64,000 nt of DNA from Haloarcula marismortui ATCC 43049 (GCF_000011085.1 NC_006396.1:1984001-2048000), one strand, 5' to 3'; shown: positions 17,852-26,921, numbered from the stretch's first letter. Numbers and translations are program-made. The notes: generated from the letters alone by a model not told the origin.

Positions 17852-17927
17852 ACGAGACGGAACGACCGGCCGGGGCAAGAAAGTCCGGGCCAGTGGGGCC
17901 GCAGTCGAGGCGGGGACGTTGAAGGAA

Positions 17928-19031
17928 CTACAGCGCGTCGAGTAAGCGGTCGACGTCGTCGGCCGTATTGAACGCGTGGACGGACGCCCGGAGCGCATCA
18001 GGGTTAGGGAGTGACCTGATGATGATACCTTCAGCCGCGAGTCGCTCAACGGTCGCCTCGGGGTCGTCGGCGGTGAACGTCACAAGTCCCGACTCGTAGT
18101 CGCGGGGGCTCAGCAGTCGGTCGCCGAGGCCGTCCTTGAGCCGGTCGGTCAGCCGCTCGACACGGGGCTGAATTGTATCGAATCCGATGGCTTCGACCGT
18201 CTCAATGGCGTTTGCGAGCGCGACGTAGGGGACCGGTGAGGTGGTTCCGACCTCGAAGCGGCGCGCGCCCTCGTGGTACTTGTATCCGTCCGCACCGGGG
18301 TTTTCGACGCTCCGGTAACCAATACGAGTCTGGCGCAGTCGGTCGTACGCGTCCGGATCGACATAGAGGAACCCGCCACCCCAGACGCCCAGTAGCCACT
18401 TGTGGCCCGCCGCGGCCACGAAGTCCGCGCCCCATTCGGTCACGTCGACGGGGTGTTGCCCAACAGACTGGACAGCATCGACGAGCACCTGTGCGCCGGC
18501 GTCGTGGGCTACCGCAACGACATCCGCAACCGGGAGTCTGGTCCCGTGGGTCCAGGAGAGCGAACTCAGCGCCACCAGTCTGGCGTCGGCCACAGCGTCT
18601 TTTACCTCCGCCATGTCGAGCCGACCGCCGTCTGTTTCCAGCACCCGGACCTCGATATCGTGGGTGTCGGCCAGCCGGTCCCAGGGGAGTGTGCCAGCCG
18701 GGTGTTCGAGGTCAGTCCGGACCACCACATCACCGGGCTGCCAGTCGATGGCCCCGGCGACCATGTTGACCCCGTCTGCGGTACTTCGAGTCAAGGCGAC
18801 GTTGGCGGCGTCAGTCCCGATATGGCTGGCGACGACCTCGCGAGCCGCCGCGATAGCGTCCCACGCAACCGTATAGGGCCCTTCATCGGCGGGTGCGTCG
18901 AAGGCGTGGCGTTCGAGAAACGCCGTCGCAGCGTCGACCACGGGGCGCGGCGTCGGCCCGCTTGCCCCCGTGTTGAAGTACGTACACCGTTCGAGTGCCG
19001 GAATCGACGCTCGGAGCTCGACTGGGTCCAT
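17928..19031 (-). CDS. Aminotransferase class V-fold PLP enzyme
   Basis: A 367-residue fold-type I PLP enzyme of the cysteine desulfurase/kynureninase-like class V group. The PLP-lysine motif reads AAAGHKWLLGVWGGG. Upstream are the acid residue and Gln that contact PLP (VLVDAVQSVGQHPVDV), and the N-terminus has the family's YFNTGASGPTP substrate loop. Lacking a diagnostic catalytic Cys loop, it is more likely a desulfurase-like or isopenicillin-epimerase-like enzyme than a dedicated IscS. The NUDIX fusion gene lies downstream, 77 bases away on the same strand. Confidence 0.88.
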   Translation of the reverse strand: MDPVELRASIPALERCTYFNTGASGPTPRPVVDAATAFLERHAFDAPADEGPYTVAWDAIAAAREVVASHIGTDAANVALTRSTADGVNMVAGAIDWQPGDVVVRTDLEHPAGTLPWDRLADTHDIEVRVLETDGGRLDMAEVKDAVADARLVALSSLSWTHGTRLPVADVVAVAHDAGAQVLVDAVQSVGQHPVDVTEWGADFVAAAGHKWLLGVWGGGFLYVDPDAYDRLRQTRIGYRSVENPGADGYKYHEGARRFEVGTTSPVPYVALANAIETVEAIGFDTIQPRVERLTDRLKDGLGDRLLSPRDYESGLVTFTADDPEATVERLAAEGIIIRSLPNPDALRASVHAFNTADDVDRLLDAL

Positions 19032-19235
19032 GTCCGTTCCGATGGTCCCCGACGCCTTCAGCCCTGTGTGACCCAGCAGGCGGATTCCCGAGACGACAGC
19101 ACGGTTCTATTTCTATGGCCGATTATTGGACTGAATTGCCTATCTTGTTGTGTTTCACAATCTTTCTCGGTTGTTTGAATATCTACGAGCCATTGCAGAT
19201 GCTCGATGTAGTCAGATAGAGCCCAGAGTGGCGAC

Positions 19236-19853
19236 TCAGTCCTGCTGACACTCGCAGCCGCCCTGCTCGAAGAACTCCGCAACGGCGTACTGGCTACCGC
19301 ACGACTGGCACAGCACCTGCGCGTCCAGAAATACCTCGAAGTCCGCAATGTCGATGCGACCCGTGTCGCGCAGTTTCTCGATGCGCTGGTCGGTGACCGA
19401 TAGCGTTCGGGTCAGGAGTCGCTGAATGCTTTCCAGATCCTTTTCGATCTTCTCGTCGTCGGACAACCCCTGATACTCCGCGCCGCGCCATTCTTTCAGA
19501 TACGACCGAATGGCCTGATAGGTGATGAAATCGGTTTCGAGACTGTCGACGTCGACACCGTTGCGTTCGAGTCGGTTGACGGTGTCAGTCCGAACGCCTG
19601 TGCTGATGTCGTCACCGGTGAGATTCTCGTAAGTCGATTCCACATCGCTTTCAAGCGCGCTCAGGCCCGCATCGACCAGTTCACGTTCGAGGAGGCGCTT
19701 GTTGAAAAACTCGGCAAGGTCACGAAGACTCATACGCTCTTCACCGTCACCCGTCCAGCGCGCCTCCATCTCCGCACCGAGTCCATCAAGTTCGTACTCG
19801 TCGATGAGTCGAGCGACTTTGCTCGACGGCCGGCCGTCTGTCGTATTCGCCAT
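19236..19853 (-). CDS. rdfA: Rod-determining factor RdfA
   Basis: A 205-residue haloarchaeal protein matching RdfA, reported in Haloferax volcanii as needed for rod cells. Features seen: SSKVARLIDEYELDGLG at the N-terminus, RMSLRDLAEFFNKRLLE, a central helical region ending in a long RQDQRIEKL-type stretch, and a C-terminal zinc ribbon (CQSCGSQYAVAEFFEQGGCEC). It lies just downstream of the SMC-related gene on the same strand, 44 bases away. This pairing is also seen for rdfA and a Sph-type gene in H. volcanii, which supports a joint role in shape. Confidence 0.85.
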   Translation of the reverse strand: MANTTDGRPSSKVARLIDEYELDGLGAEMEARWTGDGEERMSLRDLAEFFNKRLLERELVDAGLSALESDVESTYENLTGDDISTGVRTDTVNRLERNGVDVDSLETDFITYQAIRSYLKEWRGAEYQGLSDDEKIEKDLESIQRLLTRTLSVTDQRIEKLRDTGRIDIADFEVFLDAQVLCQSCGSQYAVAEFFEQGGCECQQD

Positions 19854-19897
19854 CTGTTGTTCCCACGTACGGTAACCGGAACTAAAAGACTACGGGG

Positions 19898-21859
19898 TTA
19901 GATCGAGGTGATGCGGTTGAAGTCGTCGTCAAGCGCCTGCGCGTCCTCCGGCAGGAGGGCGACGACAAGATGCTCGGCGTAGTCGGCGAAGTACTCGACG
20001 AGTTCGGCGATCCGCGCCGAATCGATGGCCTCCAGCGAGTCGAGCAACATGAACGGAACGCTCTCGTGGAGGTCGTGCACCAGATAGCCCGCGAGGGCGA
20101 AAATGAGGCCGGTCACCTCGCGCTCGCTCTCGCTGAGATGCTCGATGGTGTCCTCGTAAGCCGCACCGTTCTCGGTGGTCCGGACGATGTGGAGTTCAAA
20201 CACCGTTCGGTCGACCTTCTGGCGCCCCTCACGGACGGTCTGCTCAACGCGTTCGATCCAGATGCGCTCGAGGTTCTCGTACTCAAGGATCCCGAGGATA
20301 GCGTCCATGTGCTCGTTGAACTCGTCGACAGCGTTGGCCTCGATCTGGTCTATTTTCGTCCGCTTGTCGGTGAGTTCCTCGACAAGAGCGTCGCGTTCGT
20401 CGCGGAGGTCGTCGGCCCGGTTGACCAGTTCCTCAATCTCCTCGATTTCGGCCGACACGTCGTCAAGGTCGGACTCCAGGCTGTCGATCTCAAACTCGAG
20501 CTGGTTTGCCTCCCGGTGCAGCGAGAGAATTTCGTCGAAGTCCTCGGATTCGAGATTGTCGACCTCGTCTTCCAGCGACTCGACATCCTCCGTCAGTTCC
20601 TCGCGTCGGTCCTTCAGCGAAGTGATCTGCTCGTCACGGCGTTCGATCTCCGTTTCCGTCTCCTGGATCTTCCGCTCGACGTCCTCGCGACGGCGCTGCT
20701 TCTTTTCGGCCTCGCGCTGGTCGGTCTTGAGGTCGTCGAGTTCCGACTTGATGTCGTTGAGGTCCTCGACCTTCTGCCGGCGGAGGTCCTGCAGGCGGTC
20801 GACGGTGTCTTCGATCTGCTCGCGGTCAACCGTCGAGCCACACGTCCAGCACACGACGGATTCCTCGTCTTCGCCTTCGAGAAGTTGTTCTGTCACCGCG
20901 CCGTCGGAGCCCTCGGGCGCGTCTTCGAGCGACTGGATGACATCGTAGTCTTCCTCTTCGAGCCGTTCCTCGTTGTACTGGATGAGGCTCTGGAGGTCGG
21001 ATATCTCGCTGTTCAGCCGCTGGCGCTGGTCGCGCAGGCTTGCGATCTCGTCTTCGAGGTGCTGCTGGTCGCCCATTGGCGTCTCCGGCAGGTCATCCAG
21101 TTCGTCTTCAAGGTCGGACCGTTCGCGTTTCAGCGAGGAGATGCTCTCTTCCTGTGCCTCGATATCACGCCGGACAGATTCGAGATCCGACCGCGTCGAG
21201 CGGAGTTCGTCAAGCTTCTCTTCGAGGACATCCTGTTCCTGACGGCTCTCCTCGATATCTCGACTGCTGTTGTCGATCTCTTCTTCCCGCTCGGCCAGTT
21301 CCTCGCGTTTCTCTTCGATCTGCTCGCGGAGTTCGGTCCGGCGCTGTTCGAGATCCGGAAGGTCGCGCTGACGGGATTCAACCGTGGCGAGTTCGTCGTT
21401 GATATCGCCTTTCTCCGCTTCCAGTTGTTCGACTTCCGAACGGATCGCGTCGATATCGACCGGCCGCATGATGATCTCGCGGAGGTCGTCGCCGCGCGCC
21501 ACGGACCGGCGTGCCTCGTTGGTTTCGAGGAGGAACGCGAACAGGTCGGCGACCGCAGGGTCGTCAAGATATCCGTCGCCGTCGAACTGAACAGCGTCCC
21601 CCGCTCGCGTGAGCGTCCGTTCGTACACCTCATCCCCGTAAGTAAGGGCAACGCTTCCCTCGTCTGCGTCGCCTTTCAGCGTGGCCTGTGTACTCCCCAT
21701 CGCCGCCATAATAGACTGCAGAAACGACGTCCGGTTTGTGGCGTTTTTCCCCGTCAGCACCGTCACACTCGGTGGAATATCGACGGAGGTTTCGTCGATC
21801 CCACCGATGTTGGTTACATCGAAATGGGCGATACTAGAGCCTTGCTTTGATTCTGGCAT
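19898..21859 (-). CDS. Archaea-specific SMC-related protein (Sph type)
   Basis: A 653-residue ABC-type ATPase of the SMC/Rad50-like family, known in haloarchaea as Sph. A short N-terminal head has a variant P-loop VLTGKNATNRTSF (residues 35-46), then long coiled coils (about 140-320 and 350-540) around a zinc-hook-like CWTC pair (337-340). The C-terminal head carries HLSESEREVTGLIFALAGYL (signature motif) and FMLLDSLEAIDS (Walker B/D-loop). It is cytosolic and probably acts on chromosome or cell-shape structures. The antisense strand is open for 626 codons, an artefact of GC-rich coiled-coil codons. Confidence 0.9.
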   Translation of the reverse strand: MPESKQGSSIAHFDVTNIGGIDETSVDIPPSVTVLTGKNATNRTSFLQSIMAAMGSTQATLKGDADEGSVALTYGDEVYERTLTRAGDAVQFDGDGYLDDPAVADLFAFLLETNEARRSVARGDDLREIIMRPVDIDAIRSEVEQLEAEKGDINDELATVESRQRDLPDLEQRRTELREQIEEKREELAEREEEIDNSSRDIEESRQEQDVLEEKLDELRSTRSDLESVRRDIEAQEESISSLKRERSDLEDELDDLPETPMGDQQHLEDEIASLRDQRQRLNSEISDLQSLIQYNEERLEEEDYDVIQSLEDAPEGSDGAVTEQLLEGEDEESVVCWTCGSTVDREQIEDTVDRLQDLRRQKVEDLNDIKSELDDLKTDQREAEKKQRRREDVERKIQETETEIERRDEQITSLKDRREELTEDVESLEDEVDNLESEDFDEILSLHREANQLEFEIDSLESDLDDVSAEIEEIEELVNRADDLRDERDALVEELTDKRTKIDQIEANAVDEFNEHMDAILGILEYENLERIWIERVEQTVREGRQKVDRTVFELHIVRTTENGAAYEDTIEHLSESEREVTGLIFALAGYLVHDLHESVPFMLLDSLEAIDSARIAELVEYFADYAEHLVVALLPEDAQALDDDFNRITSI

Positions 21860-21880
21860 TGTTCTGCCGTAGTCGGAGAG

Positions 21881-21890
21881 GATATAAAAA
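21881..21890 (-). promoter_or_regulatory. TATA box of the SMC-related gene
   Basis: On the minus strand this reads tttttatatc, centred 26 bases before the ATG at 21859: a leaderless layout. The rest of the roughly 300-base gap to 22159 is A/T-rich, with a second TATA for the divergent gene and no supported gene. Confidence 0.6.
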
Positions 21891-22127
21891 TAGTTTCATT
21901 GCTGGAAACCAAGTTACAGATTGATGTCCCTACTGCGGGCCAATACGTCAGAAGTGGTATTACACAGCAGACAGCGACCGGACCGACAATCGGTTCTGGA
22001 ATAACACCTGTACCAATATTATTCCGAGCTAGAGCTATTGGCGAAGACAGATAGGCTGTTTCTCCAGTCTTGCTGTTTTGTTGTGTATACTAATATTTCC
22101 CGCTTGTAACCGCTATCAATATGCCAA

Positions 22128-22136
22128 TCTATAAGT
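22128..22136 (+). promoter_or_regulatory. TATA box of the gene before crcB
   Basis: The sequence tctataagt is centred 28 bases before the ATG at 22160. Confidence 0.5.
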
Positions 22137-22159
22137 CGGCGTGATTGGAAGCTGGTCGT

Positions 22160-22507
22160 ATGACCCGTTACGAAACGCTGCTTGAGGTCGAACTTGACGA
22201 GTGGGACAGTGGGTATGGTGTCTTGCAGATCGTCGACCCGGATGACAGCGACACCGCCGAGTTACGGTTCTGCTACTTCAACGAAAACGGCAAGTTCACC
22301 AACCGACCGTTGACACTACGCCCCGACGAAGAGACGCTTGACCGGACCACGCGGATGGTAGAGAACCTCGGCTACGTCGCCCGGACGTTCGACCCGGCAG
22401 AGATCCGTGAACTCGTTGAAACACTCGGCGAAGATCGGGTTATCGAACTCGCACAACTCGTCGACACCCTTGGCGAAGCGCGGCTGGCGGAGATACTCGG
22501 GGAGTAA
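22160..22507 (+). CDS. Small conserved protein upstream of crcB pair
   Basis: A 115-residue acidic protein with no TM segment. The N-terminal half is beta-rich (RYETLLEVELDEWDSGYG, ELRFCYFNENGKF) and the C-terminal half is helical (REL VET LGE-type repeats ending LAEILGE). It ends two bases before the first fluoride channel gene, so it is first in that operon. I chose ATG 22160 over the upstream TTG at 22145. I do not recognise the family. Its position suggests a regulatory or accessory role for the crcB genes, which is inference only. Confidence 0.7.
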   Translation: MTRYETLLEVELDEWDSGYGVLQIVDPDDSDTAELRFCYFNENGKFTNRPLTLRPDEETLDRTTRMVENLGYVARTFDPAEIRELVETLGEDRVIELAQLVDTLGEARLAEILGE

Positions 22508-22509
22508 CG

Positions 22510-22893
22510 ATGGCAGACACCCACCCGCTGGTAACGGTCGAAACTATCGTCCTCGTGGGTCTGGGGGGCTTTGCTGGCTCGAACCTCCGGTACTTCGTCG
22601 GCCTCTTTTTCCCGGGCTTACAGGGGACGCTGCTGGTCAACGTCTGCGGCAGTTTCGCGCTCGGCGTCCTGGTGTACGAGGGGCTTCAGGTCGGTGCGCT
22701 GGCCAGCGAAACGAAGCTAGCCGCGTCAACTGGGTTCATTTCGTCGTTTACCACCTACAGCACGTTCGCGGTAGAGACAGTTCTGACACCCGAGTGGGCG
22801 GTCGCGAACGTCGTCGGAAGCTACGCTCTGGGTTTTGCCGGCGTCCTTGTCGGCCGTGAAGTCGTCCGGCTGTTCGCCGGAGGTGGTCAGTAA
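22510..22893 (+). CDS. crcB: Fluoride channel subunit Fluc/CrcB, copy 1
   Basis: A 127-residue four-TM protein of the Fluc/CrcB family, which exports fluoride. It has LLVNVCGSFALGVL (the conserved Asn and Gly-Ser-Phe), and STGFISSFTTYSTFAVETV, where the two-Phe/Ser-Thr-Phe box lines the pore. Archaea commonly have two unequal subunits that assemble as a dual-topology heterodimer; the neighbour fits this. Its stop overlaps the next gene's start by one base. I found no fluoride-riboswitch-like sequence upstream. Confidence 0.92.
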   Translation: MADTHPLVTVETIVLVGLGGFAGSNLRYFVGLFFPGLQGTLLVNVCGSFALGVLVYEGLQVGALASETKLAASTGFISSFTTYSTFAVETVLTPEWAVANVVGSYALGFAGVLVGREVVRLFAGGGQ

Positions 22894-23252
22894 TGGTCGC
22901 TCTCGAATCGGCACATCTGGTCGGGGCCGGTGGGGCGCTCGGCGCACTCTGTCGTCACTATCTGGCGGGTGCAATCCAGCGAGAGACGTTTCCGCTCGGG
23001 ACGCTCACGGTGAATGCCTTCGGGAGCTTCGCTCTGGGACTGTTGACCTTCGCTGGTGTGACCGGTGACGCAGCATTGCTTGTCGGTGTCGGTGCGTGCG
23101 GTTCGTTCACGACGTTTTCCTCGTTTTCGGTCGAGACGGTCCGACTGTGGGAGAACGGCTACGTGGCCCTCGCCGCGCTCAACGCTGTCGGGAACCTCGC
23201 CTGTGCGCTGGTCGGAATCGGGCTTGCCTGGGGCATCGTGCGGATCGTCTAA
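22893..23252 (+). CDS. crcB: Fluoride channel subunit Fluc/CrcB, copy 2
   Basis: A 119-residue four-TM CrcB protein. Hallmarks are LGALCRHYLAGAIQ, TLTVNAFGSFALGLL and GACGSFTTFSSFSVETV. It is translationally coupled to copy 1 and probably dimerises with it in opposite orientation. Its end overlaps the convergent HerA-like ATPase gene by four bases. Confidence 0.92.
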   Translation: MVALESAHLVGAGGALGALCRHYLAGAIQRETFPLGTLTVNAFGSFALGLLTFAGVTGDAALLVGVGACGSFTTFSSFSVETVRLWENGYVALAALNAVGNLACALVGIGLAWGIVRIV

Positions 23253-24331
23253 TTCCCGCCGCGCCATCGGGTTTCACAATTTCTTGAAGGGGCTTCGTGC
23301 GCGCTGTCTGCTGCGAAGTCGCTTGCCCGCGGTGTCTTACCGCCATGGGGTGTCCGCCGTTCGCGGACGGTCACGTGATGGACGGATTCGGTGCCATCGT
23401 CGACGACGAGCGCGTCACCGGTTGTTTCTGGTAATCGAGCCGCGAAATCGCCGTCGAGATACGTTGGCTGGGCCGCCTGTAGGGCGTTGATGTCCGCCAT
23501 GCTCGTCAGTCGGTGGGCGACGAGCAGGTCAGTCTGGGAGACGGTCGTCGCTGGCACCGCGCTGGGTCGCTGTGTCGCCAGCACACAACTTACCCCGGGC
23601 TGGCGGCCCCGAGTGACAAGTCGCCGGAGCGGACGCCGGGCGACGCCGTCAGTGAACACGTGGGCCTCGTCGACCAACAGCCACGGCAGTCGGCTTGTCT
23701 GTTCAGCTATCCGAGCATCGTACAGCGCAGTCGCGACAGCGGCGAGGACCGCGCCGGCTGGTCGGGAAGCGAGTCCCGACATATCGAGCACAGTCAGGCT
23801 ATCGCTGCACAGCGTTTGCATCTCGATACCCGTAGCATCGAAGATGTCCCATGACGCGGCGAGCGCGAGATAGTTCGCCGCCGCGCGGACGGTGCTCGCC
23901 GCTGCATCCGCATCAGCTACCCACGAGCGCATCCCGTCGAGGGTCGCACACTCGCTCGCCGCCCGCCACACAAGCGCTCCCGCGCCCTGTTCCGGGTCGA
24001 GGCCGAGCACCGTACACCACTGGCGCGGGTCGAGTGCGTCCGCACGAACGCTTGGATGTACGACCATCGCAGACACGTCTGCAGTTTCAAGCGGCGTGAA
24101 CGCCCCCATCGGGTCGACGGCGACTGGGGCGACCCCTGCAGCAGTAATCAGTCCCTCGGCGAGGACGCCAAGCGTGTACGTCTTCCCAGACCCGCGTTTG
24201 CCGACGACGAGGCCGACGTGTGGCCGGTCAACATCGATATCGACCGCAGCGCCGCGGCTCCCGTCGCGGGCCCGATAGTGACCCAGCCGCGTCGTTGGCC
24301 CCGTTGCTGCCTCACGTCCGATAACGACCAT
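23249..24331 (-). CDS. HerA/FtsK-like ATP-binding protein
   Basis: A 360-residue P-loop ATPase of the HerA/DUF87 group. Walker A is GKRGSGKTYTLGVLAEGL (about residues 44-60), Walker B is LPWLLVDEAHVFTD, and the sensor block is RQPGVSCVLATQRPSAVP, which is typical of HerA-like DNA pumps. It is shorter than HerA (about 500 residues) and has no paired nurA gene here. A role in moving or loading a polymer is expected; which one is unknown. It is divergent from a small anchored protein at 24407. Confidence 0.8.
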   Translation of the reverse strand: MVVIGREAATGPTTRLGHYRARDGSRGAAVDIDVDRPHVGLVVGKRGSGKTYTLGVLAEGLITAAGVAPVAVDPMGAFTPLETADVSAMVVHPSVRADALDPRQWCTVLGLDPEQGAGALVWRAASECATLDGMRSWVADADAAASTVRAAANYLALAASWDIFDATGIEMQTLCSDSLTVLDMSGLASRPAGAVLAAVATALYDARIAEQTSRLPWLLVDEAHVFTDGVARRPLRRLVTRGRQPGVSCVLATQRPSAVPATTVSQTDLLVAHRLTSMADINALQAAQPTYLDGDFAARLPETTGDALVVDDGTESVHHVTVRERRTPHGGKTPRASDFAADSAHEAPSRNCETRWRGGN

Positions 24332-24406
24332 GCCGGCGGTTGGCCCGTTCCAGCACTTGAACGTTCGTCCGAGGGTTCAAATACGAGTTCGGAGCCACAC
24401 CTGTCC

Positions 24407-24853
24407 ATGTCAGATTCGCTGTGGCGCGACGAACGTGCCATCGAGGGGCTACCGATTCGTCTCGTTATCGCGCTGGTGGTCGGTGTCGCCTGCCTCTCCG
24501 TGATGATGAGCACCATCTCCGGAATCGAGACGCTGCAAGTAACCGAGGTCGATGTGGAACCCCACCCAGAGGTGACGAATCCGGGGACGCAGGACGTAGT
24601 TGTCACCGTCGTCGACTCAAAAGGGTCGCCCGTGTCCGGTGCAACAGTGGTCGCCAAAAGTGGGACAGCAACGCTCTCGTCGGTCACGACCGGTGAGACC
24701 GGTAGTGCGGGGAACGTGACCCTCTCACTGTCGCCGTCGCTTGGGCCGAACCAACAGGACGGCACCGTCACTTTCGAAGTGAAACCACCGGCAGGGAGTA
24801 ACTACGAAGACGCTCGCTCGAACACCGACCTGCTCGTCGTCGAGTCGCCCTAG
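24407..24853 (+). CDS. Membrane-anchored Ig-like domain protein
   Basis: A 148-residue protein: a charged N-terminal region (DERAIEGLPIRLV), one hydrophobic helix (VIALVVGVACLSVMMSTISGI), then a beta-sandwich with DVVVTVVDSKGSPVSGATVVAKSGTATLSSVTTGETG that resembles Big/Ig-like carboxypeptidase-regulatory repeats. The N-terminus is like a class III (pilin-type) signal, but without a clear cleavage motif. It probably faces outside. I chose ATG 24407 over the much longer upstream frame because that part is antisense to the ATPase. Confidence 0.75.
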   Translation: MSDSLWRDERAIEGLPIRLVIALVVGVACLSVMMSTISGIETLQVTEVDVEPHPEVTNPGTQDVVVTVVDSKGSPVSGATVVAKSGTATLSSVTTGETGSAGNVTLSLSPSLGPNQQDGTVTFEVKPPAGSNYEDARSNTDLLVVESP

Positions 24854-25581
24854 CCGTCCCAGTCAATCCATTCCTGCTCCCAGCCGGCGCGGGACTGGGC
24901 GGCCCGGCGGGCACGCTCGCGGTCTTCACGGTGAGTCCGGTTGCGCTCGACGGTATCAGCCTGTTCGCCCTCGACGAGCATCGGCTGGAACGCGACAGTG
25001 CCGTGTCGCTTGACCGAGCCATCGGCCTCCACGACGGCCAGTGACTGCTCGCCGGTGCCAAGCGGCATCACGAGGCGGCCGTCGTCGGTTAGTTGCTGGA
25101 GGAGCGCTCGGGGTGGGTCGATTGCGGCGGCTTCCAAGAGAATGCGGTCGTACGGTGCGTACTCCGGGAGTCCGTCAGCGCCGTCACGACGGTCCACGAG
25201 GACGGCGTCATAGCCTGCTTCTGCCAGATTCTGGCGCGCTTCGATGACGAGGCGGCGCGTGATATCTATCGCATGAACGTTCGCTGCGCCGACCTGTTCT
25301 GCCAGCACGGCGGCCGTGTAGCCGACGCCGGCACCGACCACGAGCACATCGTCGTCTTCCTCGGGTGACAGGGTTTCGAGCACCCGGCCGGCGGTACTGG
25401 GCGAAAGAACGCGCGTGCCGAGGCGTTCAAACGGGCGGTCGGAGTAAGCCTGTTGCTCGCCGACGAACGCCTCTCTGGGGACGGCACGCATCGCTGTCGA
25501 CAGCCACGCGCTCCGGACGACACCCTTACTCTCGTGTTGGAGGCTGTCGACCATGTCGTCCCGCAATACCGCCGGATCCAT
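24850..25581 (-). CDS. Pcm-like methyltransferase, divergent copy 1
   Basis: A 243-residue class I methyltransferase resembling protein-L-isoaspartate O-methyltransferase. It has the SAM-binding DVLVVGAGVGYTAAVLAEQVG block and a DRILLEAAAIDPPRALLQQL segment. In place of the Pcm substrate motif (TISAPHM in its neighbour) it has RVLSPSTAGRVLE, and the acidic end of the SAM motif is changed. A Lys/Arg-rich C-terminus (ERARRAAQSRAG) follows. It may have another substrate. The start ATG 25581 leaves 61 bases from copy 2. Confidence 0.8.
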   Translation of the reverse strand: MDPAVLRDDMVDSLQHESKGVVRSAWLSTAMRAVPREAFVGEQQAYSDRPFERLGTRVLSPSTAGRVLETLSPEEDDDVLVVGAGVGYTAAVLAEQVGAANVHAIDITRRLVIEARQNLAEAGYDAVLVDRRDGADGLPEYAPYDRILLEAAAIDPPRALLQQLTDDGRLVMPLGTGEQSLAVVEADGSVKRHGTVAFQPMLVEGEQADTVERNRTHREDRERARRAAQSRAGWEQEWIDWDG

Positions 25582-25642
25582 ATTAGTGTATTCGGCCGGA
25601 GCTATATCAATGGCGCGACAACGGCCGTGTCTGTCGAAAACC

Positions 25643-26266
25643 CTACTGCAACGGGACGAACCGGACGCTGCCGTGATCCTCTTTTTCGAGCGTGCCGCCA
25701 GCCTGTTTCTCCGCTCGGATGAGTCGCTGTTGGCCGTCGCCGATCGGAGCCAGCAGGACGCCACCATCGTGGGTCTGCTCGACGAGCGGGGCGGGGAAAT
25801 CCGGCGCGGCACAGGTCAGATACGTCCGGTCGTAGGGCGCGTGTTCTGGCCACCCCTGCTTGCCGTCACCGGCTCGAACAGAAACGCTGCCGTAGCCGGT
25901 CGCTGCTAGTGTCTCGCGTGCCTCGTCTGCCAGCGTCGCGTGGTACTCCACGCTGAAGACGTTCTCTGGGCCGACCAGCTCAGCAGTCACCGCGGCGTGG
26001 TAGCCACAGCCCGTGCCGATCTCCAGTACCTGATCTCCGGGGGACAGGTCGAGTAACTCGGACATAATTGCGACCATGTGCGGCGCAGAAATCGTCTGGC
26101 CCGACCCGATCGGGAGCGGACGGTCGGCGTAGGCATCGTGTCGCTTGTCGTCCGGAACGAACTGATGGCGTGGAACCGACGCTATCGCCGCGAGAACATC
26201 CTCGTCGGCGACCCGTTCTCGCAGACGGTCGGACAGCCGCGACCGCTGCCGGTCCCAGTCGGCCAT
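25643..26266 (-). CDS. pcm: Protein-L-isoaspartate O-methyltransferase
   Basis: A 207-residue enzyme that repairs isoaspartyl residues in aged proteins using SAM. Canonical motifs are present: SGQTISAPHMVAIMSELL near residue 60, VLEIGTGCGYHAAVTAELVG for SAM, and the acidic DGKQGWPEHAPYDRTYLTCA. The length is usual for the family. I chose ATG 26266. It follows the zinc-finger gene by one base and precedes the divergent copy, forming a three-gene leftward operon. Confidence 0.92.
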   Translation of the reverse strand: MADWDRQRSRLSDRLRERVADEDVLAAIASVPRHQFVPDDKRHDAYADRPLPIGSGQTISAPHMVAIMSELLDLSPGDQVLEIGTGCGYHAAVTAELVGPENVFSVEYHATLADEARETLAATGYGSVSVRAGDGKQGWPEHAPYDRTYLTCAAPDFPAPLVEQTHDGGVLLAPIGDGQQRLIRAEKQAGGTLEKEDHGSVRFVPLQ

Positions 26267-26267
26267 C

Positions 26268-26921
26268 CTACCAGGCCGACCACGCCGTGGTCGACTCGTC
26301 CCTGACGTACAGTCGGTTGATATCCTTCGCAATACCCATGTCGCCGTCGTGGTCCATGTTCTCGTGGTCGTAGCCGTGGGCGTCGTCGCGGACGTGAATC
26401 CCTTCGACGGTGAACTCTTCCTCGCCGAACTCCTCGGTTTCGCCGACGACGAACTCGTAGTCGCCGGGGACGTGGAGTTTGAAGCTCTCAGTCTCGTCGT
26501 GAGTCCCGTCTTTCGGGTGCATCGTGACGTTGACCGAAACGTTGCCGACGGCCCGCGACCAGATGGTCTCGACGTCCTCGGCAGCCGCCTCGTCCTCGCG
26601 GCCGTCCGCGGTCTCAAGGCTGGTAATGCGCGCAGTCACAACCGCTTCTTCGGTCTCTAGGAGGAACTCCTCGCCGACGGACAGTTCTTCTTCGGCCGGC
26701 ACGTCAACCTCGGCGGTGAAGGAGTCCCCGTCCTGTGAGACGACGACACTACGCTGCAGTGTCTCTTCTTCCGGGAGCTGTTCCTTGTGAACGTGGTCAC
26801 AGTCCGTGCAACGAACCGTCACGTGGCCGCCCGGCTTCAGCACCTCGTGAACCGTTTCCAGGTCCGGCGAACAGGCCGGACACGGGAGGGCGATGCGGTC
26901 GCCCGGTGTAGCGTCTGTCAT
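26268..26921 (-). CDS. HVO_0476-type zinc finger protein
   Basis: A 217-residue acidic protein with an N-terminal zinc finger (LPCPACSPD and VRCTDCDHVH) and a C-terminal beta-rich region of unknown fold (FTVEGIHVRDDAHGYDHENMD). It matches the haloarchaeal family named after HVO_0476, whose gene commonly sits beside pcm. It starts the operon with two Pcm-like methyltransferases. Function unknown; a role with isoaspartate repair is suggested only by context. Confidence 0.8.
   Translation of the reverse strand: MTDATPGDRIALPCPACSPDLETVHEVLKPGGHVTVRCTDCDHVHKEQLPEEETLQRSVVVSQDGDSFTAEVDVPAEEELSVGEEFLLETEEAVVTARITSLETADGREDEAAAEDVETIWSRAVGNVSVNVTMHPKDGTHDETESFKLHVPGDYEFVVGETEEFGEEEFTVEGIHVRDDAHGYDHENMDHDGDMGIAKDINRLYVRDESTTAWSAW

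Noticed and set aside
19970-21850. 626-codon open frame antisense to the SMC-related gene
   Set aside because: Mirror of GC-rich coiled-coil codons; translation is Val/Leu/Phe-rich with no domain, and the sense protein has clear motifs.
21900-22159. Fluoride riboswitch upstream of the crcB genes
   Set aside because: No sequence like the crcB RNA consensus could be found; a protein regulator is as likely.
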